From Sipunculus nudus (Eukaryota > Annelida > Sipuncula > Golfingiida > Sipunculidae): a stretch of 64,000 bases of DNA. Below are positions 22,030 to 32,759 of the stretch, piece after piece. The stretch's first letter is position 1; each line of letters begins with the position of its first letter. The translations under genes were made by a program, and so were the position numbers. The notes beneath the pieces were generated by a model that was given only the letters and a program-made list of their open reading frames with translations, made no database searches and had not been told where the DNA came from. Location of the stretch: NCBI GenBank assembly GCA_026874595.1, contig CM049307.1:28869079-28933078 (forward strand), read 5' to 3'.

Positions 22030-22460
22030 AATTAAAGGAAATCCCTTGGAGCTTTTATATAAATAGGCCGGAAAACTTGGATATAACCGCACACAGGCTG
22101 CTTGTATTGTTTATATCAACGTGTTTATAATATGTAGAGGCCCGCCAAAATAATCGAAACAAATTCAACAAGGGCATCTGGCGGCAAGTCAGATTATAAG
22201 CCAAAACTTTGCAAATGGCGTTTTGCAACAAGTGACCTTTCTACCTCCGCATATATGCAACCTGCCACCTTAGGTTACATGTTTTTCCCGTTTGTCAACA
22301 TTACTTTGTTTACAAACATGTTGTTGATATTAAAAAAAAACATGTTGTTGATAAACAAGTAAGACTTTTAATGACCAGCATTACCCTTAGATCATTAATA
22401 TATACACAAAGGAAGCCAGAAATCACATAAATTTATTTTTCAAAAGGTGGGGTGAATGGA
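22030..22460. repeat. Dispersed repeat, second copy of the 2136-2560 family
   Basis: Shares the ordered segments described for 2136-2560 (GGCATCTGGCGGCAAGTCAG, GGTTACATG) in the same orientation. Confidence 0.55.
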
Positions 22461-22529
22461 CACCTTTAAATCTTTGCATCTCACACCTTGGCAATAACGA
22501 ATGGATGTATTATTTTGCACCAAACACCC

Positions 22530-23735
22530 CACAACTGATCACGATTGGACCAGCTGCTCATTGCATGTGCAAATTAGTAAATTGTTCATTAACTAGACAA
22601 CTTTATTGGAAGTATGTAAACCATTTAATCACATTACTGAATAAATACTCTCAAATAACATCAATTCTTTTTTTTCCAATCAGTTTCGCTATTTAAATTT
22701 GTTATACATACATATATATATATGTAAATTAGTGAATAAATAATAGAAATATGTAAATTAAAAACAACACATATTACGGTTAATAACTGAGATAATAAGC
22801 AACTATTGAAATAGACGTAAAGTTAACTATTTAGCAGCTGTTCAAGTTATAATGTTCTTATAAAAAGACCACTACCTTTAATCCAATTTGCTCATTACAT
22901 TTGCAAATTAGTTAATTGTTTTTTTTTCACTCGACAAGTAGAGGGAAAGACTAATTAACTAAGTAAGCGGATATTTAATCATTTAAATATATCTTTCTCA
23001 ATTACTTTCAGTTAAAAAAAAACAATCCAATCAGTACCGCTATTCTCGTTCAAAAAGTTCATGCAAATGTTCATAAATGTGAACATTATTTAATAAATAA
23101 CACAAATATAAAAACTAGCTTTAAAATAAAAAAAAAAAAACAATTATTACAATTAATAAGTGGACATATTACTGTTTATAAGTGAATTATTAAGCAACTA
23201 TTAACGTTACGATGTTCTGATGAAAAAACCACTACCTGGAATCTCAATAATTTTATAATTTGTCTAATTTTCATAATGTATCTGCATTTTTATATTTTAA
23301 AAAAATATAAGATTTTAAATAGACATACGTTATATCTGATCAAATTTAAATATTTTGTACCCGAAATACCTCTATTCTTTCTATAAAAGCCAAATAATTC
23401 CACTCATTCTTTCAAATATGCAAATTATCTAACTTAATATGTACAGTACACCATTTATGGTAGCAGGAATTGGTTCTACAGGAAAAATTGCCCCAGAATC
23501 AACCAAGAAAAGTTTTCTATTGAGGATTATCTAATTACTCTCGCCTTACCCTGGTCTAAAATGACGGCCTTCAGTGATATATAACCCTGGTTTTAATATG
23601 ACCGCTATTTATCTTAGATGGCAAAAGAAAAACGCATACATCGATTTTTAGTTACATTATAATCTAAAGTTATGAAAAAAATATGTTTGCAAACATCTAT
23701 ATGAAAATTCGACAGAATGACACAACCGTATACAC
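22530..23735 (-). repeat. Right arm of a large inverted repeat (partner 16628-17480)
   Basis: Reads, inverted, the landmarks listed for the left arm and ends with ATGAAAATTCGAC then ACCGTATACACTAAG. Within it, a segment with TTGCTCATT(G/A)CAT(G/T)TGC occurs twice (about 22550 and 22885), so the arm also has internal duplication. Confidence 0.7.
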
Positions 23736-26278
23736 TAAGAGAGGAAAGATTTTGTCTTACTAGACATTTTACAGAATGTTTTCAACATGATTATTGAGAT
23801 AAATGATTTCAGTAGGAGTAAATTATTGTGGAACTAACTGGAACATGGTTTTTTTTAGAAATACAATGACTACAATTCAAATCATGGACTCTTCAGTAGT
23901 GATATTTAAGCATGAGAGATGTTTGAAAACACAAGAATAATACAACTTCTACAATCACGTATCCATAACCACATGACCACATATCAGTTAAAAAACGTAG
24001 ACAAGGTAGGTTGTGCAGTAGATGTGATTGTCAGAATACATGATTAATATTTTTGTTACTGCGGCTGCTGATATCCAAATTGATCGCACAGCCAAAATTG
24101 TCGCATGACAAATATATATTTTTCAGTTTCAATATTAATAATAATCTTGTGTAACTAATAAGAAAGTCAACGTCATTGGTCTCATATAGCCGGTAAAACT
24201 ATCCAAGGGCAACGAACAGTAAGGCGATCCATTGCATGACTTATTGACAAACTGGTCTTTTCGGCAATGGGTGCTGCTTTGTGTGAGTTCGTACTTATAT
24301 TTGACTACTTATGGTCAAATGTCATAACTGTTAGTGAAAGATTCGAAAATTAAGTTGAAAATTTAAAGAGTTAAAATGTACTTGAGGTTCACTGTTTCAT
24401 TCTCATGATAAAATGCGAACTACATAAGTAACATGAGTAAAATTTCATATGATTTATATAAGTCAATTGCAAAACTTGTGTAATAATATATAGAATTATT
24501 TCCCTATATTATAACCGAAACTAAGATATAAAACTGTACATGATTAACACGCCTATTTTACTCGACATTAACACTTTTTTATGTTTACGTTTGCACAATC
24601 TGGATAAAACGTAAAATGTGTTTTACTTGAAGACCCGGATTGGACGGTTCTTTTAAAACTTTGCGTGGGAAAACGTGAGTAATATAAATGTCATTTCAAT
24701 TCAGTTTATACAGGAAAAAAATAGTTTTGCAGCAACCTTGAAAACAAGAGTCTGATTTCAAGGATGTTCTATATCGTATTCCCCAACCCCTATTTCAACC
24801 TTGTTCCAAGGAAGTACCACGAAGTCCTCTCTGAATATTACGTTAGTGTTCATGTCGCAAGGGATGGGATATTGTCCTGATGACGGACAACGGGCGAAGG
24901 CCAGCGATATGTCTCATATGTGTTTCGTACATCTGAGCTGGAATTTTATTTAAGCTTTGAAATCAGACTTAAAGGACTCACACATAAATATTAAAATCAG
25001 CTATATTCATTTTATACAAGGTCAACAAAACTGATCAGTTGTAGCCCGTGATTTCGGTGTGCCAATTTTGGTATCTGACCGAGTCTAGTAATACCGTGCT
25101 AACGTGCATAACGGGTTGAGGCTAGGTACAGCCATCGTCTGAGCCAAAGTTTGAAATCGATAAAACACAGCTTACATTAGTTAAAATGTATAACTACATT
25201 AGATGCATTGTGAATAATAACGCACTTGTAAGATTTTCATGATTACAATGCCGATGATGATTTAATTCATATGTAATTACTCTAGAAAAGGGGGTAGATA
25301 TTTAAACTGTCGATCGTCCATGGTGCCTTCACTTAAAATAGACCGTGTGGGACATTATCAAAAATTACTTGAAAGTGTCGCAAGAAATTAAATATTTTTT
25401 TACGCAAGCATATCTGAATGTAATAACTCTTGTATTCATAAAATAGTGTTACTATTAGATATCGTGATTTTCACCATTTTTTTATTTACAAAGTGACAGT
25501 TGAGAGTATTTACGTAAATAAATCAAATCTAAATGTTTTCATATATATTATAGTTTACGTGCCGTGGTGAAGTATTTACCACTATATTTCCATGCACAGC
25601 ATTCCGCTGTTAAAGCAACGCTTTTCTAGACATAGGGCTCATAAAGGTGTTTACATTTAACATGAACAATGAAGCAAACCTGAATGGAATATATATATAA
25701 AAAGATGCAAACCTGGTTGATCGTATGCAAAAATAGTTATTTACGATATTTTCAATTCATAACCTTAAATTAATATTTGCTTGTCAGTGCTGAGTTTCAC
25801 ACTTGAAACTTCCATTTGATTTGAATGCTGCACGTTTTTATTGAAGTGTCCTTCATGCCAATCATTTCATACATATTTATACGAATATTTGCAGAAATTT
25901 TTAAGTTTTAAAAATAAAAAAAATTAATACGATTTAGACATATGATTGTAAATATCAATATATAGAAAGCTTCAATTTTCCAATGATATGTTTACAGAAA
26001 AATAACAAATCCCATTATTGTGTATCCCACGCTACATGGCATTCAATGTTAATGCAAACTCTTTGCAAACACTCATAAATGTACACATGTGACCTGTGGA
26101 ACGTTTAGTCGAAGCTACAGATCATATTTAACCCAAATTGTCATCTTTTGTGAATAAATGCCAACATAAACCAAACCATTTGTATATATTGGTAATATGG
26201 TTTCACCGGGATCCATTTTATGACGTAATATTGATGTACACGAAGCTGGCAAGAAAGATACTTCATGGCACTTCATAA

Positions 26279-26316
<38 letters not shown>

Positions 26317-27245
26317 TTCTACAGCTGTAAATGTTACAATAATTACATTTAAATCCTAGAAATTATTTTTATAATTTTTATTCCTCTTGTCTCATCATCA
26401 TCAAGGAACTGTTAGTATATCACAATAATGAAATTACCGCGAAGTATGAAAATTCAAGACACTTAAACCATTCATGATCTCAGTCACACAACAAACAAAT
26501 CATGTGTTATATTTCTTTATAATCAATTGCTGGATCACACAAGAATGAATAGTGTAAAATATTAGTGAATAATAACATGATTTAAATACTACTTACTGTT
26601 CTTATATACATACCTCAGCTGATGCGTTGTGTACATAGTCCGCCAGTGATTGTATTTATAGCCAAAAATTTCATGGCATAATCAAATGTGTTTTTCATTG
26701 GTTTGCATTTTGTGTGATTGAGCGTGTGGTGTACATGGAATTTTTTTTATTATGACAGATGTTTAGAGGGTGTTAAATAACAGATTATCATTACAATCAG
26801 CGGGCGCTGTGAATCCCTATTCTTCATTAAACTTTCATCAGACATCTGCCGTTTCATTGTTTTACTGCAAGGTATGCTCCACTAGTCTGACTCGCTTCAG
26901 AATCTGTTATTTTAATGATACGCGGGTGTTGAATGAATGTTTCACGCATCTACATCCGTTATTGATTATACAATTCACGTACAAATGTTGCCCAGTGAAA
27001 AGAGGAGTTAACGATAAAAAATGGATTTACCTTTTAAGGACTGTGCAAATCCCTTTGCATAAAATGCTCTCCCCAATCAAACAAATGAAGATAATATTTT
27101 AATTTTTCTTTTTATCATTTTCAAACGACATATATCATAATTGAGGGAGGTTAACTTACCGGTATTGAATCAAGATAATATCATTTTAATTATTCTTTTT
27201 ATCCTTTCTAACAACACGTATCATGCAAGACCAAAGCTAACTTAC
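23736..27245. other. AT-rich intergenic
   Basis: No gene is recognised. (TA)n followed by (GT)n lies at about 26279-26318. Near 27110-27250 a ~75-bp segment ending in AACTTACCG is duplicated in tandem beside the candidate exon at 27246. Confidence 0.45.
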
Positions 27246-27308
27246 CGTTATGAGTGATGCTGTCCAGGCCCATCTCGATGCGTTTGAGCTTGAAAGTAAA
27301 ATCTCGGC
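27246..27308 (-). CDS. Candidate internal exon (63 bp)
   Basis: On the minus strand, a CACTGCTTTAG acceptor precedes 63 bp, and a GTAAGTTAG donor follows, a near-ideal 5' splice site. One phase reads RDFTFKLKRIEMGLDSITHN without stops; another phase is also open. No family is recognised. It is the 3'-most of several open stretches on this strand (27674-27862, 28121-28250, 28428-28518), two of which also end at good donors. A decayed or divergent multi-exon gene is possible. Exon size and splice sites are seen; coding status is inferred. Confidence 0.3.
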
Positions 27309-27673
27309 CTAAAGCAGTGAGCGTTATTTTACGCTAAATCTCTGCACGCGTGATGATATCAGCTCTGCTAATCGCTGTCACATAGATCGGCGCTTCCAGT
27401 GCACAGTTCCTTAAACATGATATTTGTAGCCAGGTTATTTTTCGGCAAATGAACAGCATAAATATTTTGGCCAGAATGTGGTCAATCGAATTGCCCTTTA
27501 TCAACAGACACAGGTGGTCCGCGTAGATCAAGCAACATGGAAACTTGAAAAGAGCGACCGCTGCAGCATTCTGGCAAGAAAACGTATCTATAATGAATGG
27601 AAAAGAGAGTCGCAAAACCTTTTCCTAAACAAACACGCATAACAATCATTTAAGGATAAATCTGTACTAATTA

Positions 27674-27862
27674 CCCAAGTAAACACACCTCTGTGGTCAC
27701 TGAATAACAGCAAGGGCGTGTCTCGTCTAGAATCTGATAGTCCAATCCCTGAGCAAGCAGTCCCGCCGCAGGGGACCCGCCAGTCAAAATATCTTGGATT
27801 GCCATACCGTGAGCTGACACAAATATTGGTTCTGTAAACTTGTGGGAGAGTCCCTTGAGGTT
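27674..27862 (-). CDS. Candidate exon or pseudo-exon
   Basis: Sixty-three codons are open on the minus strand without an ATG start, reading NLKGLSHKFTEPIFVSAHGM and then AIQDILTGGSPAAGLLAQG. The composition is protein-like and the region is richer in GC than its surroundings. No strong splice sites frame the whole stretch, and an 80-codon plus-strand frame at about 27883-28122 is as open, so the strand is uncertain. No family is recognised. Confidence 0.2.
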
Positions 27863-28120
27863 TTAGCGACTTGATGGGTAATCCCTGACAGGGGGAGATA
27901 CAGGCCTATCCGGGGAAACCGAGAAGGGTCCTTCTGTACCTTCAATAGATCAGGCTGGATCGGTGCTGGTCGATACGTGCAGGGACATCATTGAAGAAAA
28001 AGACAAGAACCACATTGTCAGACCCTATGCTATCCCCCGATTACCATATTCAAATCACGGAGAAGAAATAAAGACATTAATTCCATTGATAAATGTGAAT
28101 ATTAGTGGGATTTATAATAC

Positions 28121-28250
28121 CTAAACCAGGTGTTAACGCCGCCAGCCGTTCATCTGCAAAGACGGCAAATTTATCTGCAAAATCAATGTCGTCCCGATTG
28201 AAGATATGTATATATCCAATCGCACTCCAGGGCAAAAAGGATGGGTTGGT
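28121..28250 (-). CDS. Candidate exon with GAF-like sequence
   Basis: The minus-strand frame reads NPSFLPWSAIGYIHIFNRDD and IDFADKFAVFADERLAALT up to a GTATTATAAA donor. IGYIHIFNR...FADERLAAL...GLGI loosely resembles the end of a GAF domain as in cyclic-nucleotide phosphodiesterases (IG-VVN...DE--F--F--GLGI). Upstream, another frame reads TETDDNGMNQPILFALE, which would fit if a frameshift separates them; that would make this a pseudogene. The resemblance is by eye only. Confidence 0.25.
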
Positions 28251-28427
28251 TCATTCCGTTATCATCTGTCTCCGTGCGTGGGATAGTTAATACAGGAAGA
28301 CGCCTCGCATTACCTTGCGACTAAATCACAACATCTTCCCTAATACATCATCCAAAACCATCAGTTTTTTGTCAGAAGCTTTCGTTTCTTTTGGAAGCAC
28401 TTAAAATCAAAGACATGTTAATCTTAC

Positions 28428-28518
28428 CAAAAAGTAAGTCGCATCTTTCTGGTAGCATTTCTTCCTTCGGTTTATTGATATTGATTTCAAGCAATCCGTG
28501 GTTATAACCCAACAACGG
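28428..28518 (-). CDS. Candidate exon ending at GTAAGA donor
   Basis: Thirty codons on the minus strand read YNHGLLEININ, then KPKEEMLPERCDLLFG, directly before GTAAGATT, a good 5' splice site. The upstream limit is a stop codon, and no clear acceptor is seen. It lies in line with the other candidate exons on this strand. No family is recognised. Confidence 0.25.
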
Positions 28519-29261
28519 TTAATTTAGTCATAGTATCAAGCAATGGGTGTTGTACACCTGCCCGAGGTCAGCTGATCAGAAAAGCAGTCAGCCACAATAA
28601 GCAGTCCACAACTTGTGTAGCGCGACTGGACATTTGTTGTATCGTGCAAGAGAGGCTTCCTCTTTATCCTATCACGAACGGCTGGTTGTGAGGGGCCTAC
28701 CACCTGCCTCCCCGCTGGTTAAAAGATAGTCTCTATGCGTGTTTCCTTTAACTCACTCTGTTTAAAGTCACTAATATGCAGTTTCCTGGGCTCACACCGG
28801 TTTTTCTTCTTAGTTCATGGTTAACATTGTTATAAGTGTCCGATTCATCGTTTGATGGATTATACAGGACATGAGTTGTGCCACATTAGACAGATTATGC
28901 TCACATAACTTTTGCTGTTTGTAACTGATCATCTAACTGTGTTCATTAATAATTACAATATTTTCAGCAGGCGGATGTTTTATGATGCTATGGCAGTCAT
29001 AAAATAATTCTGTCTGATATCAGTTTACTTCATTACACATTAATTAGAATACGAAAGCCCACCGTGTGTTATAATATTCTCTTTAATCAGGAGTTTGCAG
29101 GTTTTGCTTGTTTTCTGGCGTACAGTCATACCGAGTGAATGATTACCTTGGATCTACATTTTATATTGTGACGTAAGAATATCCAACGTTACGTTTGACA
29201 TAAAGTATGTGCTGTTTTACTAATGAATTCCCCAAAAAACACTCCCAAGAGTAACATGTTA
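28519..29261. other. Unassigned intergenic
   Basis: No gene or repeat recognised. Confidence 0.4.
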
Positions 29262-29660
29262 CAGCTTCGACATATGTAATGACTTTAGGAGTCGGTGATC
29301 TGTCGTGCGTGCACTTACAAGCTTCGACTTATGTAAATACTGTACTTTAAGTAGTGGAATATCCGTAGTACCTCCACTTTTTAGCTTTAAGAATTGTTAT
29401 GACTGTACTTGAGGAATAAATGATCTTTAGTCAAGTTTAGTGCCTGCACTGTTAAGCTTCGACAAATGCAATGATTGTACTTGAGGATTCGATGACCTGT
29501 AGTGCCTGCACTTTTAAGCTTCTAAAAATTTGTAATGTTTGTGCTTGAGGATTCCATGACCTGTAGTTCCTGCACTTTGAAGCTTCTAAACATTTGTAAT
29601 GTTTGTACTTGAGGATTCGATGACCTGTAGTGCCTGCACTTTTAAACTTCGGCAAATATT
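29262..29660. repeat. Tandem repeat, unit about 60-66 bp
   Basis: Six to seven units: AAGCTTCGACAAATGTAATG, then TGTACTTGAGGATTCGATGA, then CCTGTAGTGCCTGCACTTTT. The last three are well conserved and the first ones degenerate. A frame across it is an artefact. Confidence 0.88.
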
Positions 29661-30662
29661 ATTACATTACGTTAGGAGTAGGTGTTACATTACGTTAGGA
29701 GTATTGCAGGTGCGGAATCCTGACACTCCGTAAAACATTTCATACACACGGAGATACTTTAATTAAGGAATGTTGATACCGAGAGATTGAGAGATTTAGA
29801 GAGATTTATACAAGCTAATGTAAGTGTAATGAGATACATCCATATGCTGTTCATTGTCTCCATTTGTAATAAGGTGTAGATTTTCTCGAGGTTTTGCATC
29901 CAAGCTTTGGACCCTAAGTGATACTTGCTGTCAAGTGTTACGACGGAGAACTTAACGCTTGTCATCACGTCGGCCGAGTGTCCTGCGCTTGTGGTTGCTT
30001 TGAGGGAAACAGTTACAAAAGAAAATGGTGAACATTCAACATAACTTTTAGCAGAAAGACTGGGCAAGTGACACTTCATAATACAGTGGTTTATCTTAGG
30101 CTCAGAATGAGAGCATCGCCTTGTGTTTAGAACAAAACTGCTCTTTCGTCCGATATGCCTGTACGGCGTCTGTGTCCTTTGTGTAAACTAGACTTCGTCG
30201 GGATCACCTTATACATTATTACCCTTGAGGGAAGATTTCAGTGCCAGCTTTCCTAACCTCATGTGAGTGCATGATCAGTCGGCCTGAAGAAGGTTGTCGT
30301 GAAAACAATAGTTTCACGTATGCAAAATAGAATGGAAAAGAAAGTGTATCCTGGGTGTTTAAAGCCTAGAGCTATGATGCATAGGCTTTCGATTAGGAGC
30401 CTAGTTCTTTTAATTTCATAAAGTACAAGTATTTTTTATTTTTTATGTACTTGAGAAGTATGTTGAGAATCTCTTTAATAACGAACTTTGCAATAGGTGA
30501 AGTACTTTGCTAAAACATAAGTGTTTTGCAGTGGTATATGTACCTGTAAGTGGTGCAAGTACTTTAACTAGTGTAAATACTGTATATTGGTTTAAGGACA
30601 CATATTTCTTTCAGAGTATTAAAATATACGTTTGGTGTAAGTGATCTGGTGTGTGTCTGTAT
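29661..30662. other. Unassigned intergenic
   Basis: TGTTACATTACGTTAGGAG is duplicated at about 29663-29702. A 106-codon minus-strand frame at 29759-30079 has no recognised motif. CCTGAAGAAGGTTGTCGTGA near 30283 is a common repeat motif without further context. Confidence 0.35.
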
Positions 30663-30734
30663 TGTTACGAAGACAAATTTTGAGGGGAAAACATTGGGCC
30701 GATCCCGGTTTCGAACCCATGTTGGTGGCGCACA

Positions 30735-30798
30735 TTAGGGGTATGATTCTCCATTTGGGTGCGAGAGGTCCCGGGTTTATATCCCGGACGAGCCCCCA
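30735..30798 (+). pseudogene. Retrocopy of mature tRNA-Pro (UGG), 5' truncated
   Basis: TAGGGGTATGATTCT, then TTTGGGT (anticodon TGG), GCGAGAGGTCCCGGG, and CCCGGACGAGCCCCCA follow tRNA-Pro from about nucleotide 12 to 76. The 3' end includes discriminator C and CCA, which animal genes do not encode, so the template was mature tRNA. The anticodon stem has two mismatches; T-loop positions 56 and 58 are altered. The 5' acceptor strand is missing, so it cannot be a working tRNA. Confidence 0.88.
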
Positions 30799-30801
30799 TT
30801 T

Positions 30802-30957
30802 TGTTACGAAGACAATTTTTTGAGAGAAAAACATTGGGCCGATCCCGGTTTCGAACCCATGTTGGTGGCGCACAAGTCCGGCGTACCAACCGCTTCGCTA
30901 GAAAAGCAAGCTTCACTAGCGAGACAGTTCGGACTGCTTTTATGTCACCCCGTAACA
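30802..30957 (-). repeat. TRIM LTR (156 bp) with Pol III boxes
   Basis: TGTTACGGGGTGACATAAAA starts it at 30957 and CTTCGTAACA ends it. A box TAGCGAAGCGG is at 30900-30890; the B box is GGTTCGAAACC at 30857-30847 (one base off consensus); a T5 run follows. Confidence 0.88.
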
Positions 30958-31548
30958 GTATTAACTGTCCAACTTGCCACAAGAACCGTCTGTACTTTGT
31001 GTTGAGAGCAACTGGTTGAGTCTTTAGTCTGTTTTAAGTGTATTTTGTAGCGTTTGTCGTGTAATCCTTAAATGCGACTAAGGAGATGTACAGATTATAA
31101 AAATATTTCAAGCTGTCAGCTTAAGGGGGCCTGGGACGGAGCAATGGACCTAAAGTCAGTCGTCACGGCCTAGATTTATACTCTGTGTATTCGTACGAGA
31201 AAAAAGTTAAGGCCATACCCAAAAAGAAATTGTTCTACAGACTTTAGAACCAAAATATAGTGCGAGCAAGTGATATTTTATATTTTATTATTTTTTTTTC
31301 ATAATGACCGGTCGAGAAACTATGTGACATTTTGCAAGTTTTTTTTTTTAATCGGTTCGGTTCCTAAACATGGTGCATCCTCAGGTAAGTTGAGGATTTG
31401 GGCGTGGTAAAAAATGAAATAAAAAAATCTGCTCTAAACTTTGCTGACACACGCTCCCATGCCACCGAATTCTCTATACAAATAGATATTCGCCGGGATG
31501 CTTTCCGTGGAGTTCTTTCGTGTAGCATCCCCGTGCCCTCTAACAAGG
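30958..31548. other. Unassigned intergenic
   Basis: No gene or repeat recognised. Confidence 0.4.
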
Positions 31549-31550
31549 TA

Positions 31551-32757
31551 CAGTAGAGCGTCGTTTATCCGAAAGTGTCAAGGGACAAGCTTTTTGTTCG
31601 GATGAATGATCGTTCGGATGAACGATTTCGCATAAAATTGCTCTGGGAATCACCGTGATAAGGCCTTCCTCCGATTTCGGGACATTACCAGATACTGACC
31701 GACAAAAATTGATTAAGCTATCCCCTGATAAACGTGTGGCAATATATTATAACATTTTTGATCGATTTAATAAATTTATCATATAGAACACATTATTTTA
31801 TAATCAATATTATTATTGGCGAACAGCCCTGCGCTGGAAACAATCGGTATCGTACCTACATCATGTCACGCGTGGCTGCCATGATAACTGGAATGACCTG
31901 CCATGACCTCGAAAGTGCTGCCATCTCTCGGCAGATAGGTTAACTACGGGAACCTTTATATTTGTACTGTATTTTTTTAAATGACAAGCGAGATGATCGA
32001 TGATGCACAAGTTAACAAGTTTATGTACACAGTTTTATTTCAAATAATTCAAACAAAACGTAAATGTCGCTGATCGTAGATCTTTCGACGTTGAATTGGC
32101 TTGTTACACATGTCAAGTCTTGCAAGGATCGACAACTTGTAATCAACTGACAGGCCATGGCGCTTACGTGACTCCATTGAGGAGTACGAGTTTACAGTAT
32201 GTAAAAATTCACGTGGAGAATAACCAGGATGAGCAGTAAATCGTGTAGACATTGACTATCACAATGGTTTATAACGGAGGTGCACATTAACTCAAATAAT
32301 GCTCACCCTTATAGTCAAGGCCTTGGCGACGACCGGAACGAAGATCATGGCTATCCTTTAAAGCCACCCTAATCAAAGCTGAGCCGAGGACTGCACGGAT
32401 CGGCGAGGCCGAGTTTATCACACCTACAGCCTGTTATGGTGTGTTGAAACATTTTTTTTGTAGAGGTTAATTACTCAGGCCTGGGCATTCTGATTAAAGC
32501 CAGGACAACCCGCCCGGCGTGGCGGTGTTTGAAAACCTAGTGCCAACGCCGGGGTGCACTAATCAGTCGGCAATATGTATCACCCCTGAGGTGGCTACTT
32601 TTATTTTGAATCAGACAATCTTATATACAATTTTAATTTTAGATTTTTTTTTAATGTTAAGATTTCGGATAAATGGTCAGAATTTCGGTTCTCCGTATTT
32701 TATTTCGGATGAACAATTATTCGGATAAATGGTGTTCGGATATTCGACGTTATACTG
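31551..32757 (-). mobile_element. pogo/Tigger-like DNA transposon, degenerate
   Basis: The ends CAGTAGAGCGTCGTTTATCC and (inverted) CAGTATAACGTCGAATATCC match, and TA flanks both sides (31549-31550, 32758-32759), the mark of Tc1/mariner/pogo insertion. The CAGTA...CGTCG...TATCCGAA pattern is typical of Tigger termini. TTCGGAT(A/G)AA motifs repeat near both ends. A transposase remnant lies on the minus strand. Confidence 0.85.
32049..32252 (-). pseudogene. N-terminal remnant of pogo/Tigger transposase
   Basis: A 67-codon frame contains MESRKRHGLSVDYKLSILAR, then CNKPIQRRKI. The (K/R)KR..LS...KL.I......K...I pattern fits the first helix-turn-helix of pogo/Tigger (CENP-B-like) transposases, which binds terminal inverted repeats. 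The rest of the protein, including the DDD/DDE catalytic part, is not recognisable. It lies inside the element defined by the terminal repeats and TA duplications, which supports the call; on its own the similarity would be weak. Confidence 0.5.
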
Positions 32758-32759
32758 TA

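Larger units (their letters stand above)
30663..30957 (-). mobile_element. Miniature LTR element (TRIM) with tRNA-Pro copy as internal region
   Basis: On the minus strand: full LTR (30957-30802), AAA, the 18-nt tRNA-Pro primer site (30798-30781), antisense tRNA-Pro down to about 30735, then a 3' partial LTR (about 30734-30663) ending CTTCGTAACA. GTAT flanks both sides (30659-30662 and 30958-30961), an exact 4-bp duplication, so the structure integrated as one unit. It has no coding capacity. The LTR holds a tRNA-like Pol III unit, as in the copy at 39774. Confidence 0.9.

Noticed and set aside
24877-24898. Hammerhead-ribozyme-like CTGATGA followed by GAAG
   Set aside because: The invariant GAAA is GAAG, stem II is weak, and no fitting stems I/III flank it.
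30275-30315. CCTGAAGAAGG...GAAAAC motif
   Set aside because: It recalls short motifs near some retroelement ends, but nothing around it supports an element.
30735-30798. Functional tRNA-Pro gene
   Set aside because: The 5' acceptor strand and first ~11 nt are missing, the anticodon stem has mismatches, and CCA is encoded; it is a retrocopy.
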